This document shows positions 35,872-43,033 of a DNA stretch of 44,244 nucleotides, piece after piece. The notes under the pieces were generated by a model. That model saw nothing but the letters and a program-made list of their open reading frames with translations. It made no database searches and was not told the DNA's origin. The stretch comes from Bradyrhizobium oropedii (GTDB lineage: Bacteria; Pseudomonadota; Alphaproteobacteria; Rhizobiales; Xanthobacteraceae). The DNA lies in assembly GCF_020889685.1 (NCBI RefSeq), contig NZ_JACMYO010000060.1, forward strand, positions 1 to 44,244. The letters run 5' to 3'. Every line of letters begins with the position of its first letter. Position 1 is the first letter of the stretch. The translations under genes and the position numbers were made by a program.

Positions 35872-36297
35872 CTATTTGACGCGGATGGTGATTTTTTCGG
35901 AGACCACCGGCGGGTTGAATGGATAATGCTTGGCGTCGCCCAGCACCAACTGCAAGGTATGCTTGCCGGGCGCCAGATCGAGCTGCGTCTCGGTCTGGCC
36001 CGCACCGAAGTGCTGGTGAGATTTGTCCGACGGGATCGGCTCATTCGGATTCAACGGCTCATCCACATCGATCAGAAGATGGTGATGGCCACTGTTCGGG
36101 TATTCGTCGCCGGCATGGGTGACGCCCATGTTGCGCAGCCCGAAGCGGCACCAGAACGGGCTTTTGACCTTAGCTCCGTCGTGCGGCCAGATGAAATACA
36201 GCTTGGTGTCTTTCCCCGCCGGCTTGTTCTGCGCGGTGGCCGGACTGGCGAGCAATGTCAGTGCCGCAGCGAGCATGATCAGGCCTGCACTTTTCAT
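35872..36297 (-). CDS. DUF4399 periplasmic protein
   Basis: 141 residues. The signal peptide (MKSAGLIMLAAALTLLASPATAQ) cleaves after ATA. The mature protein has IWPHDGAKVKSPFWCRFGLRNMGVTHAG, then the His-rich SGHHHLLIDVDEPLN and DKSHQHFGAGQTETQLDLAPGKHTLQLVLGDAKHYPF, the DUF4399 pattern. The clustered histidines (HHH, HQHF, KH, KHYPF) suggest metal binding, but the family has no assigned role. GGAGG lies about 6 bases before the ATG at 36297. It begins 34 bases after the cyclase/FGE-like gene on the same strand, so they are probably one operon with a shared periplasmic function. Confidence 0.85.
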   Translation of the reverse strand: MKSAGLIMLAAALTLLASPATAQNKPAGKDTKLYFIWPHDGAKVKSPFWCRFGLRNMGVTHAGDEYPNSGHHHLLIDVDEPLNPNEPIPSDKSHQHFGAGQTETQLDLAPGKHTLQLVLGDAKHYPFNPPVVSEKITIRVK

Positions 36298-36331
36298 AAC
36301 CCCTCCAAATCTGGCTATTGCAGACGATCTC

Positions 36332-37879
36332 TCAGGGAGACAGCGCGACCCGGAAACCGTGGGTCGGGTAGCGAACATTGGTGTCGTAATTGTCGCGATT
36401 GGCCGGACGGACATAGCGCGCGTCATTCTTCCAGGAGCCGGAACGAATGACATGGGAGCCGCAGTCGCCGCCGGACCACACCGCGCCGTCGGCCGGAGCG
36501 CCCTGGTAGTTCCTGTGCCAGCAATCCTCGACCCACTGATCGACACTGCCGCCCATGTCGTAAAGACTGAACGGGTTCGGCTTGAAGCTGCCGACCTTGA
36601 CCGGCTGTTCGGCGGCACTGGCGCCACCGCCGCAATCCTTGCAACCGGCGTTGCCCGATTGCATCTGGTCGCCCCACCAGTATCTCGATTGCGTTCCGCC
36701 ACGCGCCGCATATTCCCATTCGGCTTCGCTCGGAAGCCGGTAGGCCTTCCCGGTGCGCTCGGCGAGCCACGCCACATACTGCTTCGCGTCGCTCCAGCTG
36801 ACATTGGTGACCGGCACGTCGTCCTTGCCGCTGGCCGTGAAGATACAGGCCTTGGCCGCCGCGCAGGCATTCCATTCCCGGACGGTGACCGGATATTTGC
36901 CCATCGCGAACGGCTTGACCGTCACCTTGCGGATCGGCCGCTCCGAAGGGTCGTCATTGCTTCCCATCGAGAAGCTGCCGCCCTGGAGCGAGACCATTTC
37001 AGGCTCCGGCACCGACGCGGCGGGAGTTGCAGAGGGCGCGGCTTGAGGCGAGGCTTGCTGCGCCGGTGCGGCCCTCGGGACCGGACTCGCAGCCTGGCCT
37101 GGAGCCGGAGGCGGGCTCGGTGCCGGCTGCTGAACGGCCGGCGATGCGGCCGGTGACGGAGGCGCCTGCGCCACGTCGATCGGCTTGCTGCGCGGTTGCG
37201 CCAGCATGTACCACAGCACGCCGCCCGCGATGACTGCGACCGCCAGTCCGAGCAGCGTAAGCAGGATGGACTCACGGCGCCGGCGCGTCCTCTGGTACGC
37301 GGCAGCGTCCGGCAACACGCGATAGACCCGGACCGGATCGGTGATGTTCTTGACCTTCTTGTCACCGAGCGATTCGTACCCGCAGACCATCTTGTGCTTG
37401 ATCTGCTCGTAGATGCCGCCGGAGATGAAGACGTCACCCGGCGCTGCGATCCCCTCCAGTCGCGAGGCCACGTTGACGCCGTCGCCATAGATATCGTCGG
37501 ACTCGATGATGATGTCGCCGAGGTTGACGCCGATCCGGTACTCGATCCAGTGATCCCTCGCGATCGCGGCGTTGCGGCCGATCATGTTCTGCTGGATCAC
37601 GATGCTGCAGCGGACTGCCTCGACAGGACTGTCGAACATCGCGATAAAGCCGTCGCCGGTGGTCTTGATCAGCTTGCCGTGGTGCTCGGCAATGGTGGGC
37701 TCGACCAGATCGCGCTCGATCCGCTTGACGCGGTTGTGGGTGCCCTCTTCATCGAGCTCCATCAGGCGGCTATAGCCGGCGATGTCGCCGGCAACGATCG
37801 CGGCGAGGCGCCGCGGCATCGCGTCGCCGGGCGGTGGCTTACCCGGCTTGCCTGATCTGAAGTCGCGAATTTCGCCCAT
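36332..37879 (-). CDS. class III nucleotide cyclase fused to a periplasmic FGE/SUMF1-like domain
   Basis: 515 residues. Residues about 20-190 are an adenylate/guanylate cyclase domain, with both metal aspartates (Asp32 in AGDIAGYS, Asp76 in TTGDGF) and the substrate region YGDGVNVASRLEG (131-143). One membrane helix follows (about 203-226), then a Pro/Ala linker (240-290) and a formylglycine-generating-enzyme-like domain (about 294-515; GGSFSMGSNDDPSERP, YRLPSEAEWEYAARGG, SLYDMGGSVDQWVEDC). Topology puts the cyclase inside and the FGE-like domain outside. The Cys pair used by true FGE near the C-terminus is missing (RSGSWKNDARYVRPANR), so the domain is probably a binding sensor. The start is ATG 37879 with a weak site. 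DUF4399 follows. Confidence 0.9.
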   Translation of the reverse strand: MGEIRDFRSGKPGKPPPGDAMPRRLAAIVAGDIAGYSRLMELDEEGTHNRVKRIERDLVEPTIAEHHGKLIKTTGDGFIAMFDSPVEAVRCSIVIQQNMIGRNAAIARDHWIEYRIGVNLGDIIIESDDIYGDGVNVASRLEGIAAPGDVFISGGIYEQIKHKMVCGYESLGDKKVKNITDPVRVYRVLPDAAAYQRTRRRRESILLTLLGLAVAVIAGGVLWYMLAQPRSKPIDVAQAPPSPAASPAVQQPAPSPPPAPGQAASPVPRAAPAQQASPQAAPSATPAASVPEPEMVSLQGGSFSMGSNDDPSERPIRKVTVKPFAMGKYPVTVREWNACAAAKACIFTASGKDDVPVTNVSWSDAKQYVAWLAERTGKAYRLPSEAEWEYAARGGTQSRYWWGDQMQSGNAGCKDCGGGASAAEQPVKVGSFKPNPFSLYDMGGSVDQWVEDCWHRNYQGAPADGAVWSGGDCGSHVIRSGSWKNDARYVRPANRDNYDTNVRYPTHGFRVALSP

Positions 37880-38012
37880 GGCGTCGGCTGCTCCACAAAC
37901 CACAAAATGGCAGTGATCCGGCGCAACCGGCGCCTTGGGCCCAAAGGCCCATGTGGAGCGTATCACACCGCTGGGTCCGGACAAGTTGCGGACGCTATTG
38001 CGGTGCGCGGAA

Positions 38013-38044
38013 AAGCGCCATCCGCTGGTGGCGGATGGGCGCTT
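38013..38044 (-). terminator. intrinsic terminator of the MFS gene
   Basis: AAGCGCCATCCGC (38013-38025) pairs with GCGGATGGGCGCTT (38031-38044) with one bulged G and a 5-base loop. On the minus strand the stem is followed by TTTTCC. It lies 45 bases downstream of the MFS stop at 38089. Confidence 0.6.
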
Positions 38045-38088
38045 GGGGCTTGTTTCAGCTTGAAATGGTGCGGCAAACCGCCAGCACG

Positions 38089-39267
38089 TCACCCCGCCTG
38101 CGTGGCGGGCGTCCGGATCTCGCGCGGCAGGATGATCGCGGCCGCAATCGCCAGCAGGCACAGCGCCGCGAACGCCCGCAGCATCATCGAGAAGCCGCCA
38201 TGGTCGTACAGCCACGCCACCAGGCCGACGGAGGCGCCCGCCGCGGTGAAGCCGACGAAATAGCGCACCGCATAGGCGCGCGAGCGCCATTCCTCGTTGG
38301 TGTATTTTCCGACCATGGCATCGTTCACCGTGACTTGGCCGAACGCGCCCATCACGATGCCGATCGAGACCACGATCAGCGGCAGATTGGACAGGCTCGC
38401 CGCGAGATAGAGGAACGGCGCCAGCATGAACGACAGCGGCAGCGCCACCGTCTTCAGCGAATGTTTGTCGAGCAGCCTGCCGACCGTGTACTGCGTCATC
38501 GCGCCGAACACATAGACCCCGGCCGCGATCACGCCGAGCAGCGCCGGGCTCCTGGTCAGATCGGCGAGCCGTTCGGCGAACAGCTTCGGCAGCGCCACCG
38601 TCACCGCGTTGAAGGTGGTCGAGATCGCGATCACCACGATCAGCAGCGACAGCACCACCCGCCACATGTCTTCCTTGGCGACGCGCACCTGGGCTGCAGC
38701 CTGCCGGGAGCCCTTGCGGTCCTCATGCACCACCGTCATCGCAAAGGCGATGCCGACCAGCACGGTGACCGTGCCGGGCACGATGAAGGCCCAGCGCCAG
38801 CCGAGATATTGGCCGATCACGCCGGTGACCAGCGCCGAGGAGGCAACCCCGAGATTGCCCCAGACGCCGTTGATCCCCATCTGGGCGCCGAGCTTCTCGG
38901 CGTAGGACACGATCATCGCGGTGCCGACCGGATGGTAGATCGAGGCGAAGATGCCGATCGCGAGCAGCGCGGCGCCGAGCTGCAGCGGCGTCTGCACGAA
39001 GCCGACTGAGATCATTGAAAGGCCGATGCCGACGAAGAAGATCACCATCATGTGGCGGCGGCTCCAGCGGTCGCCGAGCCAGCCCGTGATCAGCGAGCCG
39101 GCGCCGAAGGCGATGAAGCCCGGCGTCGCATAGGGCAAGAGCTCCGAATAGGCCATGCCGAGCGCCGGGCCCATGATGATGACGGCAGCGGCGAAAATCA
39201 GCATCGCGTAGTGATCGATGAAATGGCCGGCATTGACGAAGCTGATCACCCGGCTGGGACTATTCAT
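38089..39267 (-). CDS. MFS transporter
   Basis: 392 residues with 12 predicted helices. ITGWLGDRWSRRHMM fits the helix 2-3 motif. IFASIYHPVGTAMIVSYAEKLGAQMGINGVWGNLGVASSALVTG matches the fosmidomycin-resistance/sugar-efflux-like part of the family, though assignment is loose. The substrate is unknown. The ATG at 39267 is preferred; the longer upstream frame would run into the divergent AraC gene. Divergent arrangement with an AraC-type regulator (gap about 73 bases) implies control by it, perhaps in response to the transported compound. It has its own terminator (38013-38044). Confidence 0.87.
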   Translation of the reverse strand: MNSPSRVISFVNAGHFIDHYAMLIFAAAVIIMGPALGMAYSELLPYATPGFIAFGAGSLITGWLGDRWSRRHMMVIFFVGIGLSMISVGFVQTPLQLGAALLAIGIFASIYHPVGTAMIVSYAEKLGAQMGINGVWGNLGVASSALVTGVIGQYLGWRWAFIVPGTVTVLVGIAFAMTVVHEDRKGSRQAAAQVRVAKEDMWRVVLSLLIVVIAISTTFNAVTVALPKLFAERLADLTRSPALLGVIAAGVYVFGAMTQYTVGRLLDKHSLKTVALPLSFMLAPFLYLAASLSNLPLIVVSIGIVMGAFGQVTVNDAMVGKYTNEEWRSRAYAVRYFVGFTAAGASVGLVAWLYDHGGFSMMLRAFAALCLLAIAAAIILPREIRTPATQAG

Positions 39268-39340
39268 GGCACGTCTCTCACGCGATTCTTCAATTGCTCG
39301 AAAATAGGTTATAGGTGCTTGTCCTGACGGGATGTCGCCA

Positions 39341-40153
39341 ATGACTATCGCTGAGCCGCCAATAAGAGCCCTCCACCAGGACCGGCGCGTCACCGGCGAC
39401 GGTGTCCACATGGTCGCGCGCAACTACCCGAAGGGCATCCGCCTCGACCCGCACATGCATCGCGAGGCGCAGCTGGTTTATGCCGCCAGCGGCACCATGC
39501 AGGTGACGACACCGAAGGGCCGCTGGCTTGTGCCGCCGGATCGCGCGGTATGGGTCCCTGCCCTGCTTCCTCACGCGATCGATGTGCTCGCCGACATCGA
39601 GATGCGCACGCTGTATTTCGACCAGGCCTGGCTCGCGCGCGAACAACGCAGCGGCAGCCTCGACCATGAATTCGTGGTGCGGGTGTCGCCGCTGGTGCAC
39701 CAGGCGATCCTTGCGCTGTTCGACGCCTCATGCGGACGCGAGCGCACCGAGTTGCTGATCAGGCTGGTGATGCTGGAGCTGCACCAGGCCGAGGATTCCG
39801 CGACCTTCATCCCGCTGCCGCAGGAGCCGCGCTGCCGACGCGCCGCCGACATCGTGCTGGCCGATCCGACCAGGGACCATGAGATCGATGCACTGGCGCG
39901 CATGGTCGGCACCTCGGCGCGGACGCTGTCACGCCTGTTCTCGGCGGAGACGCAACTCTCCTTCAAGAGCTGGTGCCAGCGCGCCCGGATCGCAGCGGCG
40001 ATCGAGCGGCTGTCGACCGGCGCGAACGTCTCGGTCAAGCAGGTCGCCTCCGACCTCGGTTATGCCAGCGTGCCGGCATTTTCCCACGCGTTCCGCCAGG
40101 TTACCGGCAGGACACCGACCGCCTTCGCGGAGAAAACATGCGAAAAAACGTGA
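39341..40153 (+). CDS. AraC-family regulator with N-terminal cupin
   Basis: About 270 residues. An N-terminal cupin-like sensing domain (LDPHMHREAQLVYAASGTMQVTTPKGRWLVPPDRAVWVPALLPHAI, residues 30-85) contains several His. Two C-terminal helix-turn-helix motifs follow (EIDALARMVGTSARTLSRLFSAETQLSFKSWCQRARI and SVKQVASDLGYASVPAFSHAFRQVTGRTP). It probably senses a small ligand and regulates the divergent MFS gene and itself. ATG at 39341 is about 9 bases after a GGG; ATG at 39332 is an alternative. The space to the MFS start is about 73 bases, so shared operators are likely. Confidence 0.88.
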   Translation: MTIAEPPIRALHQDRRVTGDGVHMVARNYPKGIRLDPHMHREAQLVYAASGTMQVTTPKGRWLVPPDRAVWVPALLPHAIDVLADIEMRTLYFDQAWLAREQRSGSLDHEFVVRVSPLVHQAILALFDASCGRERTELLIRLVMLELHQAEDSATFIPLPQEPRCRRAADIVLADPTRDHEIDALARMVGTSARTLSRLFSAETQLSFKSWCQRARIAAAIERLSTGANVSVKQVASDLGYASVPAFSHAFRQVTGRTPTAFAEKTCEKT

Positions 40154-40280
40154 AAGGGATTTGTCACCGGGCGCAGCGAGGACAAATTATACCGCTGTCG
40201 TGCTGCGACATATTTCCGTACGATCCATGCGCTTGATTGCAGTCCTCCCGACCTTAAATCCCGTGTAAGGTCCGGCTTCA

Positions 40281-40306
40281 CTGGATACGACCTGCTGGAT
40301 ACGACC
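40281..40306. repeat. 12-bp direct repeat in the malonyl-CoA decarboxylase leader
   Basis: CTGGATACGACC occurs at 40281-40292 and again at 40295-40306, separated by TG, just before the start codon at 40312. It looks like a slipped duplication of 14 bases. It could affect initiation because it replaces the region where a ribosome binding site is expected. Confidence 0.8.
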
Positions 40307-40311
40307 CACAC

Positions 40312-41664
40312 ATGGCCAACGCCTTCTTCTCCGACTTGCTCTCGACGATTTCCGAACGCGGCCGCGTCCTGCTCGGCCGCGCCAGCCCGGCCGACGACAA
40401 GCAGGATGCTTCCGAACTTCTGGAATTGTGCGAGGCGCTGCTGTCCGGCCGCGGCGAGGCCTCCGGCACCGCGATGGCGCGCGAAGTGCTCGACCGCTAC
40501 CACCACCTCGATGCCGCCGGACGGCTGTCGTTCTTCCAGACGCTGGCGCGCGATTTCGGACCCGATCACGCCCGGCTGGCGCAGGCGATCGACGCCTGGC
40601 GCGCCAAAGCCAATGGCGAGGACGCCAGCGACCTGCATTTCGCCTCCGAGCCGCGCCGCCAGGAATTGATCCGCCGACTCAACCGCGCGCCGGGCGGCAC
40701 CGGCGAGCTGGTGTCGATCCGCTCGGATCTGCTTTCATTGATGAAGGGCAACAAGGACCTCGCCGCGCTCGATCGCGACGTGGTGCATCTGCTCTCGTCC
40801 TGGTTCAACAGGGGATTCCTCGTGCTGCGCAGGATCGACTGGTCGTCTCCGGCCAACATTCTGGAGAAGATCATCCGCTATGAGGCCGTGCACGAGATCC
40901 GCGATTGGGATGACCTGCGCCGCCGCATCGATCCGATCGATCGCCGTTGCTACGCGTTCTTCCATCCGGCGCTGGCCGACGAGCCGCTGATCTTCGTCGA
41001 GGTCGCGCTGACCGAAGCCATTCCGGGCGCGATCGCACCGCTGCTTGCCGAAGAGCGCGAGCCGGTTCCGGTCGAGAAGGCCCGCACCGCGGTGTTCTAT
41101 TCGATCTCCAACACCCAGCGCGGCCTCGGCGGCATCTCGTTTGGCAGCTTCCTGATCAAGCAGGTGGTCGAGGAGCTGCGCCGCGAATTGCCCAAGCTCG
41201 ACAATTTCGTGACGCTGTCGCCGGTGCCGGGCTTCATGCAGTGGGTCAAGCAGGCCGACGACGTGCCGCTCACCGATGAGGACCGCCAGCTGCTGGAAAG
41301 CCTGGGCAAGCCCGACTGGTTCGAGAACACCGAGCTCGCCACGCAGCTGCGCGCCGTGCTGGAGCCGCTCGCTGCCTATTATTTCCTGAAGGCGCGCACG
41401 CCGAAGGGCCGGCTGATCGATTCGGTCGCGCGCTTCCATCTCGGCAATGGCGCTCGGCTGGAGCGGATCAACTGGCTCGGCGACCTCTCGCCCAAGGGCC
41501 TGCGCGAATCCGCAGGCGTCATGGTCAACTACCTCTACCGCCTCGACGACATCGAGAAGAACCACGAGGCCTACGCCAACAACGGCGACGTGATCGCCTC
41601 GAGCGCGGTGAAGAAGCTCTTGAAGGGCGAAGGCCGGCGGCTGCTGGACATGCGGCTGTCGTAG
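40312..41664 (+). CDS. mcd: malonyl-CoA decarboxylase
   Basis: 450 residues, close to the bacterial MatA/MLYCD length. It converts malonyl-CoA to acetyl-CoA and CO2 in the cytosol, allowing growth on malonate or limiting fatty-acid synthesis. The N-terminal helical domain (1-150) precedes the GNAT-like catalytic domain, with RRCYAFFHPALADEPLIFVEVALTEAIPG, FYSISNTQRGLGGISFGSFLIKQV and FVTLSPVPGFMQWV. FHPAL and SPVPGF hold the conserved catalytic His and Ser residues. No matB or matC gene is nearby. The ATG at 40312 has no clear ribosome site; a 12-bp direct repeat occupies that place. A palindrome starts 6 bases after the stop. Confidence 0.93.
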   Translation: MANAFFSDLLSTISERGRVLLGRASPADDKQDASELLELCEALLSGRGEASGTAMAREVLDRYHHLDAAGRLSFFQTLARDFGPDHARLAQAIDAWRAKANGEDASDLHFASEPRRQELIRRLNRAPGGTGELVSIRSDLLSLMKGNKDLAALDRDVVHLLSSWFNRGFLVLRRIDWSSPANILEKIIRYEAVHEIRDWDDLRRRIDPIDRRCYAFFHPALADEPLIFVEVALTEAIPGAIAPLLAEEREPVPVEKARTAVFYSISNTQRGLGGISFGSFLIKQVVEELRRELPKLDNFVTLSPVPGFMQWVKQADDVPLTDEDRQLLESLGKPDWFENTELATQLRAVLEPLAAYYFLKARTPKGRLIDSVARFHLGNGARLERINWLGDLSPKGLRESAGVMVNYLYRLDDIEKNHEAYANNGDVIASSAVKKLLKGEGRRLLDMRLS

Positions 41665-41669
41665 TTATC

Positions 41670-41754
41670 CGTCATTGCGAGCGAAGCGAAGCAATCCATC
41701 CATCGACGTACGCGATGGATGGATTGCTTCGTCGCTTCGCTCCTCGCAATGACG
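41670..41754. repeat. intergenic palindrome, family A copy between convergent genes
   Basis: CGTCATTGCGAGCGAAGCGA and its inverse CTTCGCTCCTCGCAATGACG bound it, with GAAGCAATCCATCCATCG and CGATGGATGGATTGCTTC in the middle. This is the most symmetrical family A copy. It starts 6 bases after the malonyl-CoA decarboxylase stop and ends 43 bases before the stop of the convergent DUF2157-like gene. Confidence 0.88.
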
Positions 41755-41796
41755 GCGTCTTGGAACTTCGTCATCGGCGAAGCGGTGAGGACGCCG

Positions 41797-42858
41797 TCAC
41801 GCGATTGCAGACCGCGGACGCAGCCCCGCCGGCAGATGCGCCTCGAGCCAGGCGGCGATCGCACGCTCGTTGCGATGGTAGAGCAGGCCTGCGGCGATCA
41901 CGGCAATTCCGATCAGCGACAGCGAGAACGGAAACCACAGCGAGTCCTTGAAGACGACGTCGGCGAGATGGCCGAGATAGAGGCAGATGCCGAACGCGCC
42001 GAACACCGCATAGGCGCGCCGCATCAGGATCACGGCGATGGCGATCAGGCCGACATTGAGCAGGCAGTAGATCGCCTTGCTCAATTCAGTCGAGCCTTCG
42101 GAGGCGCTGATGCCGCCCCAGAATGCCATCAGGCCGAACAAGTGCAGCCAGAACGCAAAGTCGCCGTTGCGGCTGCGATAATCCACGATCCACGCCACCG
42201 CGAGGACGGCCAATCCGAACCACACCGACACCCGGCGCCGCATCTCGAAATCGGCATAGGCCGTGCCACTGAACCACGGCGCCAGATCCATCGACATGAA
42301 CCACAACGCGACCGAGATGATCGCGACGATGAAGGCGAAACGGTAATAGCGCAGCGCAACGACGCCGGCGGCAATTGTTGCGATCTCCATGAAGATCCAG
42401 CTGCCCTTCACCCAGACATAGAAGTCCTGCACGGTTCCGGGCTTGCCGAACCTGCCCCACCAGCCGAGTTCGTCCTGGATGCCATAGACCGCGAGCGGCG
42501 CCATCGAGACCGCGATCGCGATCAGCAGGCCGCCGGGAACCCGCAAATTCTTGCCGTACCAGAGGTGATGACCTGCCACGGCGAATGCAGTGGCGTAGGC
42601 GATCGCGCAGGCCGTGAGCGCCCGACCGCCCATTTGGGTGAAGGCGAGGGTCGAGAACAGGCCCATGGCGCCGATCACGATCAGCGCGCCGGCATACCAG
42701 AGCACGTGTGCGGCATCGAACCTGGCTGGCGGGCTTGCGTCATCGGCCGTGCCTTGCCCGGCAGTGCTGGCGAGGAAGGCGAGCAGCCGTTCCAGATCAG
42801 CCGCGCTGATCACCCCGGCATCTGCGGCTTCCCGGAGATTCTTTGCTGAATATGGCAT
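41797..42858 (-). CDS. DUF2157-like multi-pass membrane protein
   Basis: 353 residues. A short soluble N-terminus (LREAADAGVISAADLERLLAFL) resembles the start of DUF2157 proteins. About ten membrane helices follow (AAHVLWYAGALIVIGAMGLFSTLA, ALTACAIAYATAFAVAGHH, LTKAIYC-type segments and others). It has no known enzyme motif. The ATG at 42858 has GAGGAT 6 bases upstream. A consensus-like promoter lies upstream (42924-42951) next to a palindrome cluster, so this is one of the few genes here with a readable regulatory region. Function unknown; the family label is tentative. Confidence 0.72.
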   Translation of the reverse strand: MPYSAKNLREAADAGVISAADLERLLAFLASTAGQGTADDASPPARFDAAHVLWYAGALIVIGAMGLFSTLAFTQMGGRALTACAIAYATAFAVAGHHLWYGKNLRVPGGLLIAIAVSMAPLAVYGIQDELGWWGRFGKPGTVQDFYVWVKGSWIFMEIATIAAGVVALRYYRFAFIVAIISVALWFMSMDLAPWFSGTAYADFEMRRRVSVWFGLAVLAVAWIVDYRSRNGDFAFWLHLFGLMAFWGGISASEGSTELSKAIYCLLNVGLIAIAVILMRRAYAVFGAFGICLYLGHLADVVFKDSLWFPFSLSLIGIAVIAAGLLYHRNERAIAAWLEAHLPAGLRPRSAIA

Positions 42859-42923
42859 GCGGCGATCCTCATGACCGGTTCGAGGCGCCTTCCGGGGATC
42901 CGGACAGCACGCCCTCCCGAATG

Positions 42924-42951
42924 AGTATAGCGCAACGTGAGCAACGTTCAA
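42924..42951 (-). promoter_or_regulatory. sigma70-type promoter of the DUF2157-like gene
   Basis: On the minus strand TTGAAC (42951-42946), 16 bases, TATACT (42929-42924). This is close to the TTGACA-N17-TATAAT consensus and unusually good for GC-rich DNA. The predicted start would lie near 42917, giving a leader of about 60 bases. Confidence 0.65.
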
Positions 42952-42959
42952 TTATTTCT

Positions 42960-42989
42960 TGAGCGTCGCTCACATAATTTTGTGAGCGA
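42960..42989. promoter_or_regulatory. overlapping operator-like palindromes built on GTGAGC
   Basis: TGAGCG-T-CGCTCA (42960-42972) overlaps TCGCTCACA-N6-TGTGAGCGA (42966-42974 and 42981-42989), whose arms are perfect over 9 bases. A fourth GTGAGC lies inside the promoter spacer at 42937-42942. The sites lie just upstream of the -35 element at 42946-42951. Repeated half-sites with dyad symmetry suit a dimeric regulator binding cooperatively. They lie between the DUF2157-like gene and the tarD stop (43034), so they could also include a transcript end for tarD. Confidence 0.55.
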
Positions 42990-43033
42990 ACTCAACCTAC
43001 CCGCGGCGGCCGATCGGCATCGGCCGGGCTGGA

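Noticed and set aside
37880..38665. Upstream extension of the cyclase/FGE-like gene
   Set aside because: It would overlap the MFS gene in another frame and cross its terminator; the cyclase motif begins just after the ATG at 37879.
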